Assembly: GCA_018716225.1 (NCBI GenBank)
Contig: DVKE01000064.1
Coordinates: forward strand, 1-42,435
Length of the DNA: 42,435 bases
From: Candidatus Onthousia faecigallinarum
Lineage (GTDB): Bacteria > Bacillota_I > Bacilli_A > RF39 > UBA660
Direction of reading: 5' to 3'
Every line of letters starts with the position of its first letter. Position 1 is the stretch's first letter. This document shows positions 20,286 to 31,255 of this stretch, in pieces. Position numbers and translations under genes: made by a program. The notes beneath the pieces were generated by a model. The model was given only the letters and a program-made list of their open reading frames with translations, searched no databases and was not told the origin of the DNA.

Positions 20286-21005
20286 TCATACTCTTTTTCC
20301 TTGTTCCATTTTTCTTCTTACTACTTCAAAGAAAGTCTTAAATAATTTTTTCGAAAAAGCATCTTTTTCTATCAAATTTTCTGGATGCCATTGTACACCA
20401 ATACAAAAAGTATTGTTCGGATCTTCTATTCCTTCAATTAAGCCATCTGGGCTTCTCGCACTAATATATTTTTCTTCGATTTCTTTGATATGATAATTAT
20501 GACGAGAATTTACCATAATTTCCCTCTTCCCTATAATCTCGAATAGTTTGCTTTCTTTTTTTATTTGCACTTTATGTACTTTATCATTATCTAACTGACA
20601 ATGATTTATTTTGGTGTTATTTAAAATCGTATTATCTTTGGCTATTTGCTTTTCTTTAGAAAAAACTTTTCCTAATGTTTGCATACCAAGACAGATCCCA
20701 AGCAAGGGAAGATCTTTTTTTCTAGCATAGTCAATGGTCAGCTCATCTAGTTCATACCAGCTATCCCCTCCTGGAAGCAAAAATCCATCACACAAGGCGA
20801 GTAGTTGTTCAAGATCTTCTTTTTCTTGTTTACTATACTTTTTGGCTTTTTCTGGTTCTACTCTAGCATCTTCTTTTTGAACGGATAAAAGAACAATAGG
20901 AATTCCTCCAAAACGGATAATCGCTTCTCTTGCTCCTTCTATAATGGCAAAATATTCTTTTCCTTCTAATTTTCGACTCATTAAACCAATTCTTGGCTTT
21001 CTCAT
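20286..21005 (-). CDS. Gamma-glutamyl-gamma-aminobutyrate hydrolase family (class I glutamine amidotransferase, peptidase C26)
   Basis: GFLLPGGDSWYELD, LGICLGMQTL nucleophile elbow, GVQWHPENL catalytic His. Confidence 0.9.
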   Translation of the reverse strand: MRKPRIGLMSRKLEGKEYFAIIEGAREAIIRFGGIPIVLLSVQKEDARVEPEKAKKYSKQEKEDLEQLLALCDGFLLPGGDSWYELDELTIDYARKKDLPLLGICLGMQTLGKVFSKEKQIAKDNTILNNTKINHCQLDNDKVHKVQIKKESKLFEIIGKREIMVNSRHNYHIKEIEEKYISARSPDGLIEGIEDPNNTFCIGVQWHPENLIEKDAFSKKLFKTFFEVVRRKMEQGKRV

Positions 21006-21086
21006 TTTTGAGCCTCCTTATAATACTTTATGAATTATGAAAAAAATAGGTCACTAAAGCTTATTTTTCGTTTTCTAATATTGTAA

Positions 21087-22574
21087 TTATTTATCAAGGG
21101 GTTTCATGGTAGGAAATAAGATGACATCACGAATGGATTCTAATTCAGCAAATAACATCATCAAGCGATCAATACCATAACCAATTCCGCCTGCTGGCGG
21201 CATACCATATTCTAAGGCTTCAATAAAGTCCATATCAATGTCATTCGCTTCTTCATTGCCCAATTTTTTCTCTTTCAATTGCTCTTCAAAACGTTCTAAT
21301 TGATCATCTGGATCATTTAATTCTGTATAGGCATTAGCAAATTCTTTTCCGCCAATAAATAGTTCAAAGCGATCTACAAATCTTGGATCATCTTTATTTT
21401 TCTTTGTAAGAGGTGATATTTCTACAGGATGACCATATAGAAAAGTTGGTTGAATTAGCGTCTGTTCTACATATTTTTCAAAGAAAAGATTAATGATATG
21501 ACCTACGGTTTTTTCATGCTCTTGTACTTCTATATTGTGTTCTTCTGCTAGCTTTAAGGCTTCTTCTATCGTCATTTCTTCTTTAAAATCAATACCAATT
21601 GTTTCTTTGATGGCATCTACCATACTAATTCTTTTCCATGGTCCTTCTAAAGAAATGTCATATCCATACCAATGATAATCCATCTTTCCTACTACATCTT
21701 TTGCAATCATTTGGAATAAATTTTCTGTTAAATCCATCATACCTTCTAAGTCTGAATAGGCTTGATAAATTTCCAGCATCGTAAATTCTGGATTATGTCT
21801 TGTATCCATTCCTTCATTACGGAAAGTTCTTCCGATTTCATAGACACTTTCCATCCCTCCCACAAGAAGCCGTTTTAGGGGTAATTCTAAGGCTATTCTT
21901 AGATACATATCCATATCTTGAGCATTATGATGGGTAATGAAAGGTCTAGCAGAAGCTCCTGTTAATAAGGTTGATAGTACCGGAGTTTCTACTTCAACAA
22001 AGCCTTTGTTATCTAAGTAATGTTGGATCGCCCGAATAATTTTTGGCCTTAAGAAAGCCACTCTTCTAGAATCTTCATTCATAATCAAATCAACATAGCG
22101 TCTACGGTAACGTTCTTCTTTATCCGTTAAACCATGGAATTTTTCAGGAAGGGGTCTTAAAGCTTTAACAAGATGCGTATATTCTAAACATTTGATGGTT
22201 ACTTCCCCTGTTCTTGTTTTCATGATTTTTCCATAAACACCAACAATATCACCAAGATCGGCTGTTTTAAACAAGTTATAAACATCTTCTCCTACATCAT
22301 TGATAGAAATATAAATTTGGATTGAACCGGTTTTATCTTTTAAAGAGAAGAAAGAAGCTTTTCCCATCTTTCGAATAAACATGATTCTTCCTGCAACTTT
22401 AGCAGTATCCGTCATATTTTCAAAAGCATCATGATCTACATCTTTATATTTTTCCTTAATATCCATCGCAAAAGAATCCCGATCATAACGATGACCAAAA
22501 GGATCAAGACCAAGCTTTCTGATATTTTCGGCTTTTTCTCTTCTTACTAATTCTTGTTCTGTTAATTCTCGCAT
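21087..22574 (-). CDS. lysS: Lysyl-tRNA synthetase (class II)
   Basis: MFIRKMGKASFFSLKD OB fold, FRNEGMDTRHNPEFTMLEIYQAY motif 2, GGIGYGIDRLMMLF motif 3. Confidence 0.98.
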   Translation of the reverse strand: MRELTEQELVRREKAENIRKLGLDPFGHRYDRDSFAMDIKEKYKDVDHDAFENMTDTAKVAGRIMFIRKMGKASFFSLKDKTGSIQIYISINDVGEDVYNLFKTADLGDIVGVYGKIMKTRTGEVTIKCLEYTHLVKALRPLPEKFHGLTDKEERYRRRYVDLIMNEDSRRVAFLRPKIIRAIQHYLDNKGFVEVETPVLSTLLTGASARPFITHHNAQDMDMYLRIALELPLKRLLVGGMESVYEIGRTFRNEGMDTRHNPEFTMLEIYQAYSDLEGMMDLTENLFQMIAKDVVGKMDYHWYGYDISLEGPWKRISMVDAIKETIGIDFKEEMTIEEALKLAEEHNIEVQEHEKTVGHIINLFFEKYVEQTLIQPTFLYGHPVEISPLTKKNKDDPRFVDRFELFIGGKEFANAYTELNDPDDQLERFEEQLKEKKLGNEEANDIDMDFIEALEYGMPPAGGIGYGIDRLMMLFAELESIRDVILFPTMKPLDK

Positions 22575-23278
22575 ACGATTTCCTCTTTTCTTGTATTTGC
22601 TAATACGACTTCAGTTCCTACTAACTTATCATGAAGTCCTTGTTTGCTTTTGGTAAAACCAATCATAAGTGCACTGATAATTAAAACTCCATATTGTAAG
22701 ATGCTTAAGAAGGTATTTACACTTAAATAGGTTGTCTTATTCAAAAAGAAGATAAGACATAGACAGATAATATTGTAGAAAATACTATTATTAATCATAG
22801 AACGAAATAGCATATCATTCATACTAAGTGGTGAGTCATCGCATTTTTTGACTCTAATCTTAAATAGTTTTTTGGCCAAAGTTTGACCATTCTGATACAC
22901 TGGAATAATGACATAGTAAATTAGATAAATAACTATATTGACGATGGTTAATACAACGGTCTGTCTAGAAATATCATAACTAATATCTACCATTTGATTG
23001 ACATAATCTTCCATACTTATCTCTTGATTCAAGTAGTTTTCCATAATTGTTGTTTGCTCTCCATATAACTTCGCAGCTGTATCATTTATAGGGATCAAAG
23101 CTGTAATAAAAGACGCTATTAAAGATACGATGATCGCATCAAGTAGGAAAGCGAGCAATCTTTGACTGAAAAAAGCCTTGATTTCAGTACTTTCTTTTTT
23201 TAAACTCGACTTTTTCTTTTTCGAGTTATTTTCCGCTTTTACCACTTCTGCGTCCATTACTTTCTCTTTCTTTTTCAT
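22562..23278 (-). CDS. RDD family membrane protein
   Basis: [35 protein letters not shown]; overlaps dusB 3' end. Confidence 0.85.
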   Translation of the reverse strand: MKKKEKVMDAEVVKAENNSKKKKSSLKKESTEIKAFFSQRLLAFLLDAIIVSLIASFITALIPINDTAAKLYGEQTTIMENYLNQEISMEDYVNQMVDISYDISRQTVVLTIVNIVIYLIYYVIIPVYQNGQTLAKKLFKIRVKKCDDSPLSMNDMLFRSMINNSIFYNIICLCLIFFLNKTTYLSVNTFLSILQYGVLIISALMIGFTKSKQGLHDKLVGTEVVLANTRKEEIVCEN

Positions 23279-24260
23279 CTAATTCCTCCTTAAATTCTTC
23301 TAATACTTGTAGTATATCATAAAGTTTCGTCATTTGGAAAATTTTATTTTTAATCTCATTCGCACCCTTTACTCCTTTTAAGTACCAACTAATATGATTT
23401 CTTATTTCTAATACAGCACGATGTTCCTCTTTTAAGGAATATAACAAGGAAAGGTGTTTTTCGATCATGTTTATTTTTTCTATGGCGGTAGGAGCAGGTT
23501 TTAATGGATTTCCTTCTAAATAATCAACAGTATCGCGAATTAACCAAGGATTTCCTAAAGCAGCTCGCCCAATCATCACGGCATCACAGCCCGTCTCATC
23601 AAGCATTTGTTTCGCTTTTTCTTTGCTTGTGACATCTCCATTGCCAATTACTGGAATCGATACCGCTTCTTTTACTTTTTTAATGATAGACCAATCTGCT
23701 TTTCCACTATAGCCTTGACTTCTCGTCCTAGCATGAACACAAATGGCTTTGGCACCATTATCTTCACAAATTTTGGCAACTTCAACGGCATTGATATGGT
23801 CTTGATCCCAACCACTTCTGATTTTAACAGTTACAGGAATCGAAACGGCATCACTGACTGCTTTTACAATTTCACCTATTTTCTTAGGATTCTTTAAAAG
23901 AGCACTACCCGCTTGGGCTCTTAAGACAACTTTCGGAACAGGACAACCCATATTAATATCAATAATATCTGGCTTCATATTTTTTTCAATATATTTGGCA
24001 GCCTCCACAAAACTATCAACATCCCTACCAAAAATTTGTTGCACAAGCGGTCGTTCTTCTTCTTTCATATAAAGCATATCAATGGTTTTCTTATTATCAT
24101 AGCAGATCGCTTTATCACTTACCATTTCGGCATAAATTAATCCACAACCCATCTCTTTAATAATCTGACGGTAAGCACTATTGCCAATCCCCGCCATGGG
24201 TGCTAAAACAACTTGGTTAGCAATTTCAACATTTCCAATTTTCCATTTCACTTGTATCAC
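23226..24260 (-). CDS. dusB: tRNA-dihydrouridine synthase (DusB type)
   Basis: [47 protein letters not shown]. Confidence 0.95.
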   Translation of the reverse strand: MIQVKWKIGNVEIANQVVLAPMAGIGNSAYRQIIKEMGCGLIYAEMVSDKAICYDNKKTIDMLYMKEEERPLVQQIFGRDVDSFVEAAKYIEKNMKPDIIDINMGCPVPKVVLRAQAGSALLKNPKKIGEIVKAVSDAVSIPVTVKIRSGWDQDHINAVEVAKICEDNGAKAICVHARTRSQGYSGKADWSIIKKVKEAVSIPVIGNGDVTSKEKAKQMLDETGCDAVMIGRAALGNPWLIRDTVDYLEGNPLKPAPTAIEKINMIEKHLSLLYSLKEEHRAVLEIRNHISWYLKGVKGANEIKNKIFQMTKLYDILQVLEEFKEELDEKERESNGRRSGKSGK

Positions 24261-24282
24261 TTCGCTTCCGCTTTATTATAAT

Positions 24283-24314
24283 CGAAAAGAAGCTTGCTTT
24301 CAAGGCTCCTTTTA
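24283..24314 (-). terminator. Possible intrinsic terminator
   Basis: Minus AAAAGGAGCCTTG-AAAG-CAAGCTTCTTTT imperfect stem. Confidence 0.4.
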
Positions 24315-24989
24315 TTTTCTTTTATTTCGGTAATAAGATAATAATCTTTCTGTACTTTCTACCAATTGTTTTTTATCTTGCATCATATCAAATTCCATAA
24401 TGGAAGCAGGATACTTGGCTTTCAAGGTTTCTTCATATAGTTCAAAAGGAATCTCAGCAGCTAGCGAATCATAAGCTAACAGATCATACCTTCCTTGCTC
24501 AAAAAGCTGTAAAGCCACTAATTCTTCTGGTAGAGATAAAAGCCCTGTTAGTCTATAGTATCTTTTCTTTTCTAAGTTTGAGTAAAACGATTCTCGCTTC
24601 CCGCAAAGCAAAAGGTTTTGAAAATAGATGTTTTCCCCTCGAGAATTTTCCTGAAACGTCCGAATTAAATGATTGTCTCTATATTTTCCCTGTACAAATT
24701 CTTCTCTTATTTGATCTCTTAGGGCGCTTTCGTAATGTGATTCATCTATATTAACAGCATAAAGAGCTAAAAAATTATTATTTTCACTCTTCTCTAAGTC
24801 GTCGAATGAAAAATTATCTTCTTCTTGAAATTTATCAAACCATTGTTCTCGGTCGGTTTCAAAATGATAAATATCAAATTCTGACGAAGGCAAATGATCT
24901 CTACGATAATTTTCTAAAACTTCCTTTGTCGCTTTTAGTTCTTTTATGAGTAAGCTTTTTCCACTTTCACTAAATTCATATAATTCCAT
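24312..24989 (-). CDS. Hypothetical soluble protein, 225 aa
   Basis: ORF start coupled to mscL stop; no recognised family. Confidence 0.6.
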   Translation of the reverse strand: MELYEFSESGKSLLIKELKATKEVLENYRRDHLPSSEFDIYHFETDREQWFDKFQEEDNFSFDDLEKSENNNFLALYAVNIDESHYESALRDQIREEFVQGKYRDNHLIRTFQENSRGENIYFQNLLLCGKRESFYSNLEKKRYYRLTGLLSLPEELVALQLFEQGRYDLLAYDSLAAEIPFELYEETLKAKYPASIMEFDMMQDKKQLVESTERLLSYYRNKRK

Positions 24990-25399
24990 TATTTTTCTCC
25001 TTCCTTCTTTTGTTCTTTTAATAAATCTCTAATCTCACTTAATAGAATTGTTTCTTCGCTTTTTTCTACTTTGTTTTCTTTCTTTTCTTCTTTCTTAAGT
25101 CTTGTAAAGAGTTTTACCATCGCAAAAATACATAAAGCAATAATTAAAAAATCAATAATTGATTGAAGAAAAGATCCATAAGCTATAGTAGAATCTTTTA
25201 TTTTAATGCTTAAATTGCTAAAGTCTAATCCACCTAATAAAATACCAAGCACAGGTGTTAAAATATCATTCACTAAGCTTGTTACAATTTTACCAAAAGC
25301 ACCTCCTATAATAACACCAATTGCCATATCTACAACATTTCCCCGCGAAATAAATTTTCGAAATTCATTGGCTTCTTTTTTGATAAATCCTTTTTTCAT
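24989..25399 (-). CDS. mscL: Large-conductance mechanosensitive channel
   Basis: [40 protein letters not shown]. Confidence 0.97.
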   Translation of the reverse strand: MKKGFIKKEANEFRKFISRGNVVDMAIGVIIGGAFGKIVTSLVNDILTPVLGILLGGLDFSNLSIKIKDSTIAYGSFLQSIIDFLIIALCIFAMVKLFTRLKKEEKKENKVEKSEETILLSEIRDLLKEQKKEGEK

Positions 25400-25504
25400 A
25401 GCTCTTCCTTCCTTTTGATTTTTACCTTATCGTACAAACAAGGAGTTGTCAATGACTTTTACAAAATCTATACATACGAATTTTCGTATTGCCTTTCTCT
25501 TAAT

Positions 25505-25527
25505 AAAAAAAGCGAATTATTTTTCGC
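25505..25527 (-). terminator. Intrinsic terminator of ftsH
   Basis: Minus GCGAA-AAATAA-TTCGC-TTTTTTT overlapping the stop. Confidence 0.65.
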
Positions 25528-27484
25528 CTTCTAGAGCTTTTAATAATTCCGCTTTGTTCATTTTAGAATATCCTTTAATACCTTTTTCTTTGGCAATTTC
25601 TTTTAATCTTGTAATAGACATTTTTTCATAGGTTGTTTCCTCTTCTTCCGGAGGCATTTTACCATGTTCTACTAAGTAATCAATTTGTTCTTTTGTTAAC
25701 GTTTCATATTCTAGTAGATTCGTTGCTAACAAGTCAAGGAGTTTTCTATTTTCTTTGATGATTTTAGTCGCATGTTCATAACATTCTTCAATAATTTTAC
25801 GCATTTCCGTGTCGATTTCATGCGCTACTTCGTTGGAAAAGTTTCTTGTTTTGTTATAATCTCTTCCTAAGAAGACACTTCCTTCTTGTTGTTCTAATTG
25901 CATTGGTCCTAAATCACTCATACCATATTCAGTTACCATACTACGCGCTATTTTTGTAGCTTTAGCAAAGTCATTTTCTGCTCCTGTGGTCACTTCATGG
26001 AAAACTACTTCTTCAGCAACACGTCCCGCTAAGAGTCCCGTGATTTGTTCTAGTAAATCGGTCTTAGTAGAGCAAATTTTCTCTTCACTTGGAATCATCA
26101 TATTATATCCACCTGCTGACCCACGAGGTATAATCGTTACTTTTTGAACATCACTTGCTCCTTTTAATTTAATTCCTACCACTGCATGTCCCGATTCATG
26201 ATAAGCGACAAGTTTACGATCGCTTTCACTTCGATTGGCACTTGATTTGGCTGGACCCATTAAAACACGATCGCTCGCTTCATCTATTTCACTCATCGTA
26301 ATGGCATCTTTATTTCTTCTAACCGCAAGAAGAGCAGCTTCGTTTAATAAATTCTCAAGGTCAGCTCCGGAATAACCCGGTGTTCTTTTAGCAATGGTAG
26401 ATAGTTTTACATTTGGAGCTAACACTTTGTTTCTAGCGTGCACAGCCAAGATTTCTTCTCTCCCCTTAACGTCTGGTAAGTTTACCATAATCTGACGGTC
26501 AAATCTACCTGGGCGAAGTAAAGCAGGATCTAGTACATCCGGACGGTTTGTCGCAGCAATAATGATAATTCCTTCATTTTCTCCAAATCCATCCATTTCG
26601 GTTAATAATTGGTTTAAGGTTTGCTCTCTTTCATCATGTCCTCCCCCTAAACCTGTACCACGTTGACGTCCAACCGCATCAATTTCATCAATAAAGATTA
26701 AGCAAGGTGCTGTTCTTTTCGCTTGTTGGAACATATCACGAACTCGACTTGCTCCAACTCCTACAAATAATTCTACAAAGTCAGAACCACTAATATAGTA
26801 GAATGGAACATTTGCTTCTCCAGCAACAGCTCGTGCTAACAAAGTTTTACCAGTTCCAGGAGGCCCATATAATAAGACTCCTTTTGGAATTCTAGCTCCT
26901 AATTTTTGGAATTTTTTTGGATTTTTTAGAAAATCAATTAATTCTTTTACTTCCTCTTTTTCTTCCTTCAAACCGGCCACATCTTTAAAAGTTACTTTGT
27001 GCTTATCACTAGAAAGCTTGGCTTTACTCTTTCCAAAATCAAATGAATTCTTTCCGCCACCCATTTGTTTTGATAAAAACCAAAAAGCAAATCCACCAAG
27101 AATAATAATAGGTAATATATTAACTAGGATAAGAAGAAATGAATTTGACTCTGGATCTGTTGTTGCTTCAAATTCAAAATCTTGTACTTCACTAGCATCC
27201 ACAAGTCTTTTCATTACTTGCTCGGATAAAGGTACTCTAACAAAGAATGATTCATTTGGTTCATAATCTTTTAATTTTCCTGTTATTTCATATACTTTTG
27301 CTCTATCTCTTGGTGTTACTTCTAATTCCGTAATTTCAGAAGTATCTAAAGCATTCATAAACTCATCATATGTTAAAACATTGACTTGTTGATTTCCAAT
27401 ACTAACGAAATAGAAAACCCCTATGATAATGAGCAACAAGAATACATAAGGTAATAATCCCTTTTTTACTGTTTTTTTATTCAC
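25517..27484 (-). CDS. ftsH: ATP-dependent zinc metalloprotease FtsH with C-terminal Rho_N/SAP-like extension
   Basis: [31 protein letters not shown]-term ...[41 protein letters not shown]. Confidence 0.97.
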   Translation of the reverse strand: MNKKTVKKGLLPYVFLLLIIIGVFYFVSIGNQQVNVLTYDEFMNALDTSEITELEVTPRDRAKVYEITGKLKDYEPNESFFVRVPLSEQVMKRLVDASEVQDFEFEATTDPESNSFLLILVNILPIIILGGFAFWFLSKQMGGGKNSFDFGKSKAKLSSDKHKVTFKDVAGLKEEKEEVKELIDFLKNPKKFQKLGARIPKGVLLYGPPGTGKTLLARAVAGEANVPFYYISGSDFVELFVGVGASRVRDMFQQAKRTAPCLIFIDEIDAVGRQRGTGLGGGHDEREQTLNQLLTEMDGFGENEGIIIIAATNRPDVLDPALLRPGRFDRQIMVNLPDVKGREEILAVHARNKVLAPNVKLSTIAKRTPGYSGADLENLLNEAALLAVRRNKDAITMSEIDEASDRVLMGPAKSSANRSESDRKLVAYHESGHAVVGIKLKGASDVQKVTIIPRGSAGGYNMMIPSEEKICSTKTDLLEQITGLLAGRVAEEVVFHEVTTGAENDFAKATKIARSMVTEYGMSDLGPMQLEQQEGSVFLGRDYNKTRNFSNEVAHEIDTEMRKIIEECYEHATKIIKENRKLLDLLATNLLEYETLTKEQIDYLVEHGKMPPEEEETTYEKMSITRLKEIAKEKGIKGYSKMNKAELLKALEGEK

Positions 27485-27502
27485 GTCATCTCTCTCCTTC
27501 TT

Positions 27503-28819
27503 TTATTTATATCTTAGTATTATATCACAAAAGTCCTCTTTATTCTTATCAAATTTAGACTTTTTCAAACCTGGAACAAAAACAATTGTATTTTTACTAT
27601 CTACAACAATAGGCCAAATCTCTCGATCTTTGGGAACTATCTTTTTTTCAATAAAAATATCTTTTATTTTTTTATGACCTCCACCTTTTAAAGCCATTAC
27701 ATCACCATACTCTCTTGTTCGAACCCGCAAAGGCAAAGTAAGCTCTTTACTCGATAAGCGAATAACGTTGTTGCTGTTGGAATTCTCTGTTAATACTTCT
27801 TCTAGAACATGTCCATTTGGAAGACGAGTATATTTATTAAGTTCAATTTCATAGTGAGAAATTTCTTCTAATACTCGATGAAGAAAAAATTCATTATAAT
27901 TTTTTGTTGCAACAACATCATTTGGAAGCATTACTTCACTATTTGCTTTTCTACTTTTAATCAAGTTTAGTAATAAAGTAATGTGCTTTTCATTGATTAA
28001 GATCAAATCATCTTGATAATAATTTTCTAAGATGTCTTCTAAAATTGTCTGTTGTATTAATTCGTCTTGCTCCAAAAATTTGTTAATAAGAATCCTATCA
28101 TGAAATGAAACTTTTTTCAAGGCTTTTGTTGTTTCTCGTTCAATATAATCGTTCGCTTTTAAAATTGTTTTACTAAATTTCAAGAATTTTTCATGAACTC
28201 TGGGGTCTTCCTTTTTTAAGAAAGGAAGAATTGTTTTACGATAACGATTTCTTGTATAGACACTACTGTTATTACTGCTATCAATCGCATAAGGAACCTT
28301 ATTTTCTCGATCATAAGTTAATAAATTTTCTTTGGTCTGTTCAATAAATGGTCGATAAATAATATATCCCCCCATATTAATTTCTTTTTTAAAGCCACTA
28401 TAACCTTCTAAGGTCGTTCCTCTTACAATTCGCATTAAAATGGTCTCAATCAAATCATCTCCATGATGCGCTGTCATAAGATATTTTGCTTGATACTTCA
28501 TCACGATTTCTTCAAAAAAATGATAGCGAATCGTTCTAGCCTCATTATGAAAATTATCATCTCCGTAACGTTCGATTTTCATATATTCAAATACAACCTG
28601 ATGTTTTTCACAATAATGCTCAAGGTCTTGTTGTTCTTCTTCACTTTCTTTTCTTTTTCCATGATTTACATGAGCACAAATTAGCTTTATTGGTATTTGT
28701 TCTCTTAATTTTAATAAGGTGTGAAACAAAGCCATAGAATCTGGTCCATAGCTGCAACCAAAAACAATAACATCATCTTTTTCTATTTTTAGTTCTTTAT
28801 ATAATTCTTTTATATCCAT
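27503..28819 (-). CDS. tilS: tRNA(Ile)-lysidine synthase
   Basis: FGCSYGPDSMALFHTLL (SGGxDS-like PP-loop), AHHGDDLIETILMRIVRG; between divIC and ftsH. Confidence 0.92.
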   Translation of the reverse strand: MDIKELYKELKIEKDDVIVFGCSYGPDSMALFHTLLKLREQIPIKLICAHVNHGKRKESEEEQQDLEHYCEKHQVVFEYMKIERYGDDNFHNEARTIRYHFFEEIVMKYQAKYLMTAHHGDDLIETILMRIVRGTTLEGYSGFKKEINMGGYIIYRPFIEQTKENLLTYDRENKVPYAIDSSNNSSVYTRNRYRKTILPFLKKEDPRVHEKFLKFSKTILKANDYIERETTKALKKVSFHDRILINKFLEQDELIQQTILEDILENYYQDDLILINEKHITLLLNLIKSRKANSEVMLPNDVVATKNYNEFFLHRVLEEISHYEIELNKYTRLPNGHVLEEVLTENSNSNNVIRLSSKELTLPLRVRTREYGDVMALKGGGHKKIKDIFIEKKIVPKDREIWPIVVDSKNTIVFVPGLKKSKFDKNKEDFCDIILRYK

Positions 28820-28840
28820 CTTTTCCTCCTACTTTTCCAA

Positions 28841-28862
28841 AAGAAAAATACCTATTTTTCTT
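28841..28862 (-). terminator. Intrinsic terminator/hairpin of divIC
   Basis: Minus GAAAAATA-GG-TATTTTTC-TTTT near-perfect hairpin overlapping the stop. Confidence 0.45.
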
Positions 28863-29154
28863 CTTCAGGTATTCGTAAGATATACTCTCCATCTTTTGAA
28901 TAATAGTATTTTTCTCTAGCATACCGGGCAATATAATCTGCATCTTGTAGTTTCGTAACATCTGCTGCTAATTCTTCTTCTTTATCTTTTAAACTTGCTA
29001 ACTCTTTTTTTAAACTTGCTTTTTCTTGGTATTTTCCGTATATTTCCATCCAGTACTTTCCAATTGTATACGTGGTTCCTAAAATGACAAAAAGAGAAAC
29101 AAAACATAAAAGAAGAGGTCCTAGTTTTTTCTTTTTCTTCTTTTTCTTTGCCAT
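28852..29154 (-). CDS. divIC: Septum formation initiator DivIC/FtsB family
   Basis: Poly-Lys N-term, one TM, coiled coil (LKKELASLKDKEEELAADVTKLQDADYIARYAREKYYYSKDGEYILRIP). Confidence 0.9.
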   Translation of the reverse strand: MAKKKKKKKKLGPLLLCFVSLFVILGTTYTIGKYWMEIYGKYQEKASLKKELASLKDKEEELAADVTKLQDADYIARYAREKYYYSKDGEYILRIPEEEK

Positions 29155-29199
29155 TTTTTCACCCACTTTCCTAATTTATATTATAAAGGAAAAGGCTTT

Positions 29200-29532
29200 T
29201 TATTTCAATCGATTCGTCGTTTCTTTCTTTTTTTTGACACTTTTAGGCAATTCTTTTAGAAATTTACGAAGAGGAACTCCTTTCTTGAAAGTTAAGAGAA
29301 AACCTAGAATAAGAAAAAGATAAAAATAAGGATGTAATATTCCCTCATTTATTTTTTTCATGATCAAAAAGTAAAGCATGGCAAAATCAGATAAAAAAAG
29401 AAGATTAGAAATACTTCTTAAAAGACGTGATCCACTAAAGAGAATATTATAATTTAGATTTAAAAGAAGAGAGAAAATAATTCCATAAAGAAAGGAAAAG
29501 AGACTAGAAATCACTTGAATTTTTAAAGACAT
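29200..29532 (-). CDS. yabQ: YabQ-like sporulation membrane protein
   Basis: ~110 aa multi-TM, sits between yabP and divIC exactly as yabQ; sequence itself only weakly diagnostic. Confidence 0.6.
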   Translation of the reverse strand: MSLKIQVISSLFSFLYGIIFSLLLNLNYNILFSGSRLLRSISNLLFLSDFAMLYFLIMKKINEGILHPYFYLFLILGFLLTFKKGVPLRKFLKELPKSVKKKKETTNRLK

Positions 29533-29828
29533 TATTTAAAAAGACGATTAAAAATACTGGTTGTAGTGGTTTCTTTTTTATTATTATCGGCCATATAGGA
29601 AAAGGCAGTTACCATTCCTTTGATTGATACATTTCCTGATATGGTATCTAGTTTAATTAATTCCAATCCTTCTCCTTTTACTACTAAAAAACCCATGGTT
29701 GTTTCCAATAAAAATTCTTCATTATCAAAGTTTTCAATTTTTTTAACTCCAGTAATTAATAAATTTTTTCTTTCGGTTAAGGTAATACTATGATTATAAT
29801 TACTAACAATTGCTTCTTTTGTTTCCAT
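29532..29828 (-). CDS. yabP: YabP/YqfC family sporulation protein
   Basis: HSITLTERKNLLITGVKKIENFDNEEFLLETTMGFLVVKGEGLEL...VSIKGMV matches YabP pattern. Confidence 0.85.
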   Translation of the reverse strand: METKEAIVSNYNHSITLTERKNLLITGVKKIENFDNEEFLLETTMGFLVVKGEGLELIKLDTISGNVSIKGMVTAFSYMADNNKKETTTTSIFNRLFK

Positions 29829-29878
29829 GTTTCTTCCTCCCTAGTAAAAGATATGAAAACAAGAAAAAAGTATGATAA

Positions 29879-29908
29879 AAAAAGAATCTATTCTTCTGTA
29901 GATTCTTT
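29879..29908 (-). terminator. Intrinsic terminator overlapping spoVG 3' end
   Basis: Minus AAAGAATCT-ACAGAAGAAT-AGATTCTTTTTTT, 9-bp stem with T-run; the stem lies inside the spoVG coding end. Confidence 0.65.
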
Positions 29909-30163
29909 ATCAACGTTATTATAAGCTTCTAATATTTTATCTTGAAACATAGCTCGTACTTCAGGATTGATAGGATGTGCAATATCGCGGTAACCACCCG
30001 TTTGAGTTTTCTTACTTGGCATAGCGATAAATAAACCGTTGTCTCCTTCAATAATACGAATATCATGAACAGCAAAACTGTCATCAATTAAAACAGATGC
30101 GATTCCTTTCATTCGAGATCCTTCTTTTTCAATTTTTCTTACATTGACAGATGTAATTTTCAT
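29888..30163 (-). CDS. spoVG: SpoVG septation/RNA-binding regulator
   Basis: MKITSVNVRKI...MKGIASVLIDDSFAVHDIRIIEGDNGLFIAMPSKKT...YRDIAHPINPEVR. Confidence 0.97.
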   Translation of the reverse strand: MKITSVNVRKIEKEGSRMKGIASVLIDDSFAVHDIRIIEGDNGLFIAMPSKKTQTGGYRDIAHPINPEVRAMFQDKILEAYNNVDKESTEE

Positions 30164-30239
30164 ATGTCTATCCTCCTTTTAAAGCACTAACACTTTATAA
30201 GAATATTTTATACTATCTTATTCGGAAATGCAATAAATT

Positions 30240-30455
30240 TTACAATATTTCAAGGCTTTCTGTCAATAAATCGTTGTAGGTGAAAGATTTAATTTTAGGA
30301 GGAGTTCCTTTTAAGCGAATTAAAAAAATCGCAGGATAGGTTTCTATAATTTCCCCCGTAAATTCTTCTACTTGATTTCTGCTACCATTAAATTTAAAAT
30401 GTAGAGTTTCTCCTTCTTTCTTTCTAATTTGTTCTCTTAATTTTTCTATATTCAT
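30240..30455 (-). CDS. veg: Veg family protein
   Basis: 71 aa: LREQIRKKEGETLHFKFNGSRNQVEEFTGEIIETYPAIFLIRL. Confidence 0.9.
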   Translation of the reverse strand: MNIEKLREQIRKKEGETLHFKFNGSRNQVEEFTGEIIETYPAIFLIRLKGTPPKIKSFTYNDLLTESLEIL

Positions 30456-31255
30456 CTTGGATACCCCACATACATCGTTCCACTTGTAATAATTCCTCCC
30501 ATACCAGCACTGCCATAATGTGTTTTTTCAATTAAAGAAAGAAGGTCAATTTCTTTGTTTTTCGGGGATAAAGCAACTAAAGAGGCAATAATCGCTGGAT
30601 CTAGGGCATGAATGTTAATCCGTTTCGGACTAGAAGCAAAATTCGCTCCTGCTTTAATAAGCTCCTCATAATTAGATTGGCAAGCTCCTGCAATAATAAT
30701 TAATTTATCTTGACTTTTTTCATATTTTCTTGTTTCTTTTACTGCTTCTGTGAAATTAGAAGAATTCTGATAATTCGCATTTTTGTCTTTGTCTTTGGCA
30801 CCTTTTTTAAAAGAATCATGGCCTGTAATAATCACAATATCGGGCTTATAAGTTTCTAAATATTTTGTAATTTCTTCTTTCATATCTTTTTCTTTTATAT
30901 TAATACCATAAGCCTCTAGATGCATTTCTTTGTAAAAGGAAATACAACGTTCTAAATAATCTTTATCTCCATCTAAATGAAGAATTTTTCCCGGTAAATA
31001 AAAGTATTCACTGCGATCTAGCTGGATCATCTTCTGTAATTTTGTAACTTCTTCTCGATCTTCTTTTTTTTTGATAAGAAGATTTTCTTCTACTAACTGC
31101 AAATCATCTAGTTCACTATCTGCATATAGTCTTACATCTATTCCTTTTAAATAAGCTATATTGTCTTCTATGTCAATAATTTTAAATAGTAAATCATTAT
31201 GATAGGAATTGCGGGTTACCAGATCGCCTATTTTAAATATCATAAAATCACCCAC
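30452..31255 (-). CDS. yabG: Sporulation-specific peptidase YabG
   Basis: FKIGDLVTRNSYHNDLLFKI..., VIITGHDSFKKG..., IIAGACQSNYEELIKAGANFASSPKRINIHALDPA; probable start at MIFKIGDLV (31243). Confidence 0.93.
   Translation of the reverse strand: MGDFMIFKIGDLVTRNSYHNDLLFKIIDIEDNIAYLKGIDVRLYADSELDDLQLVEENLLIKKKEDREEVTKLQKMIQLDRSEYFYLPGKILHLDGDKDYLERCISFYKEMHLEAYGINIKEKDMKEEITKYLETYKPDIVIITGHDSFKKGAKDKDKNANYQNSSNFTEAVKETRKYEKSQDKLIIIAGACQSNYEELIKAGANFASSPKRINIHALDPAIIASLVALSPKNKEIDLLSLIEKTHYGSAGMGGIITSGTMYVGYPR

Noticed and set aside
25474-25489. Inverted repeat ATACGAATTTTCGTAT downstream of ftsH
   Set aside because: Short AT-rich palindrome, next to a better terminator; no further support for a regulatory role.
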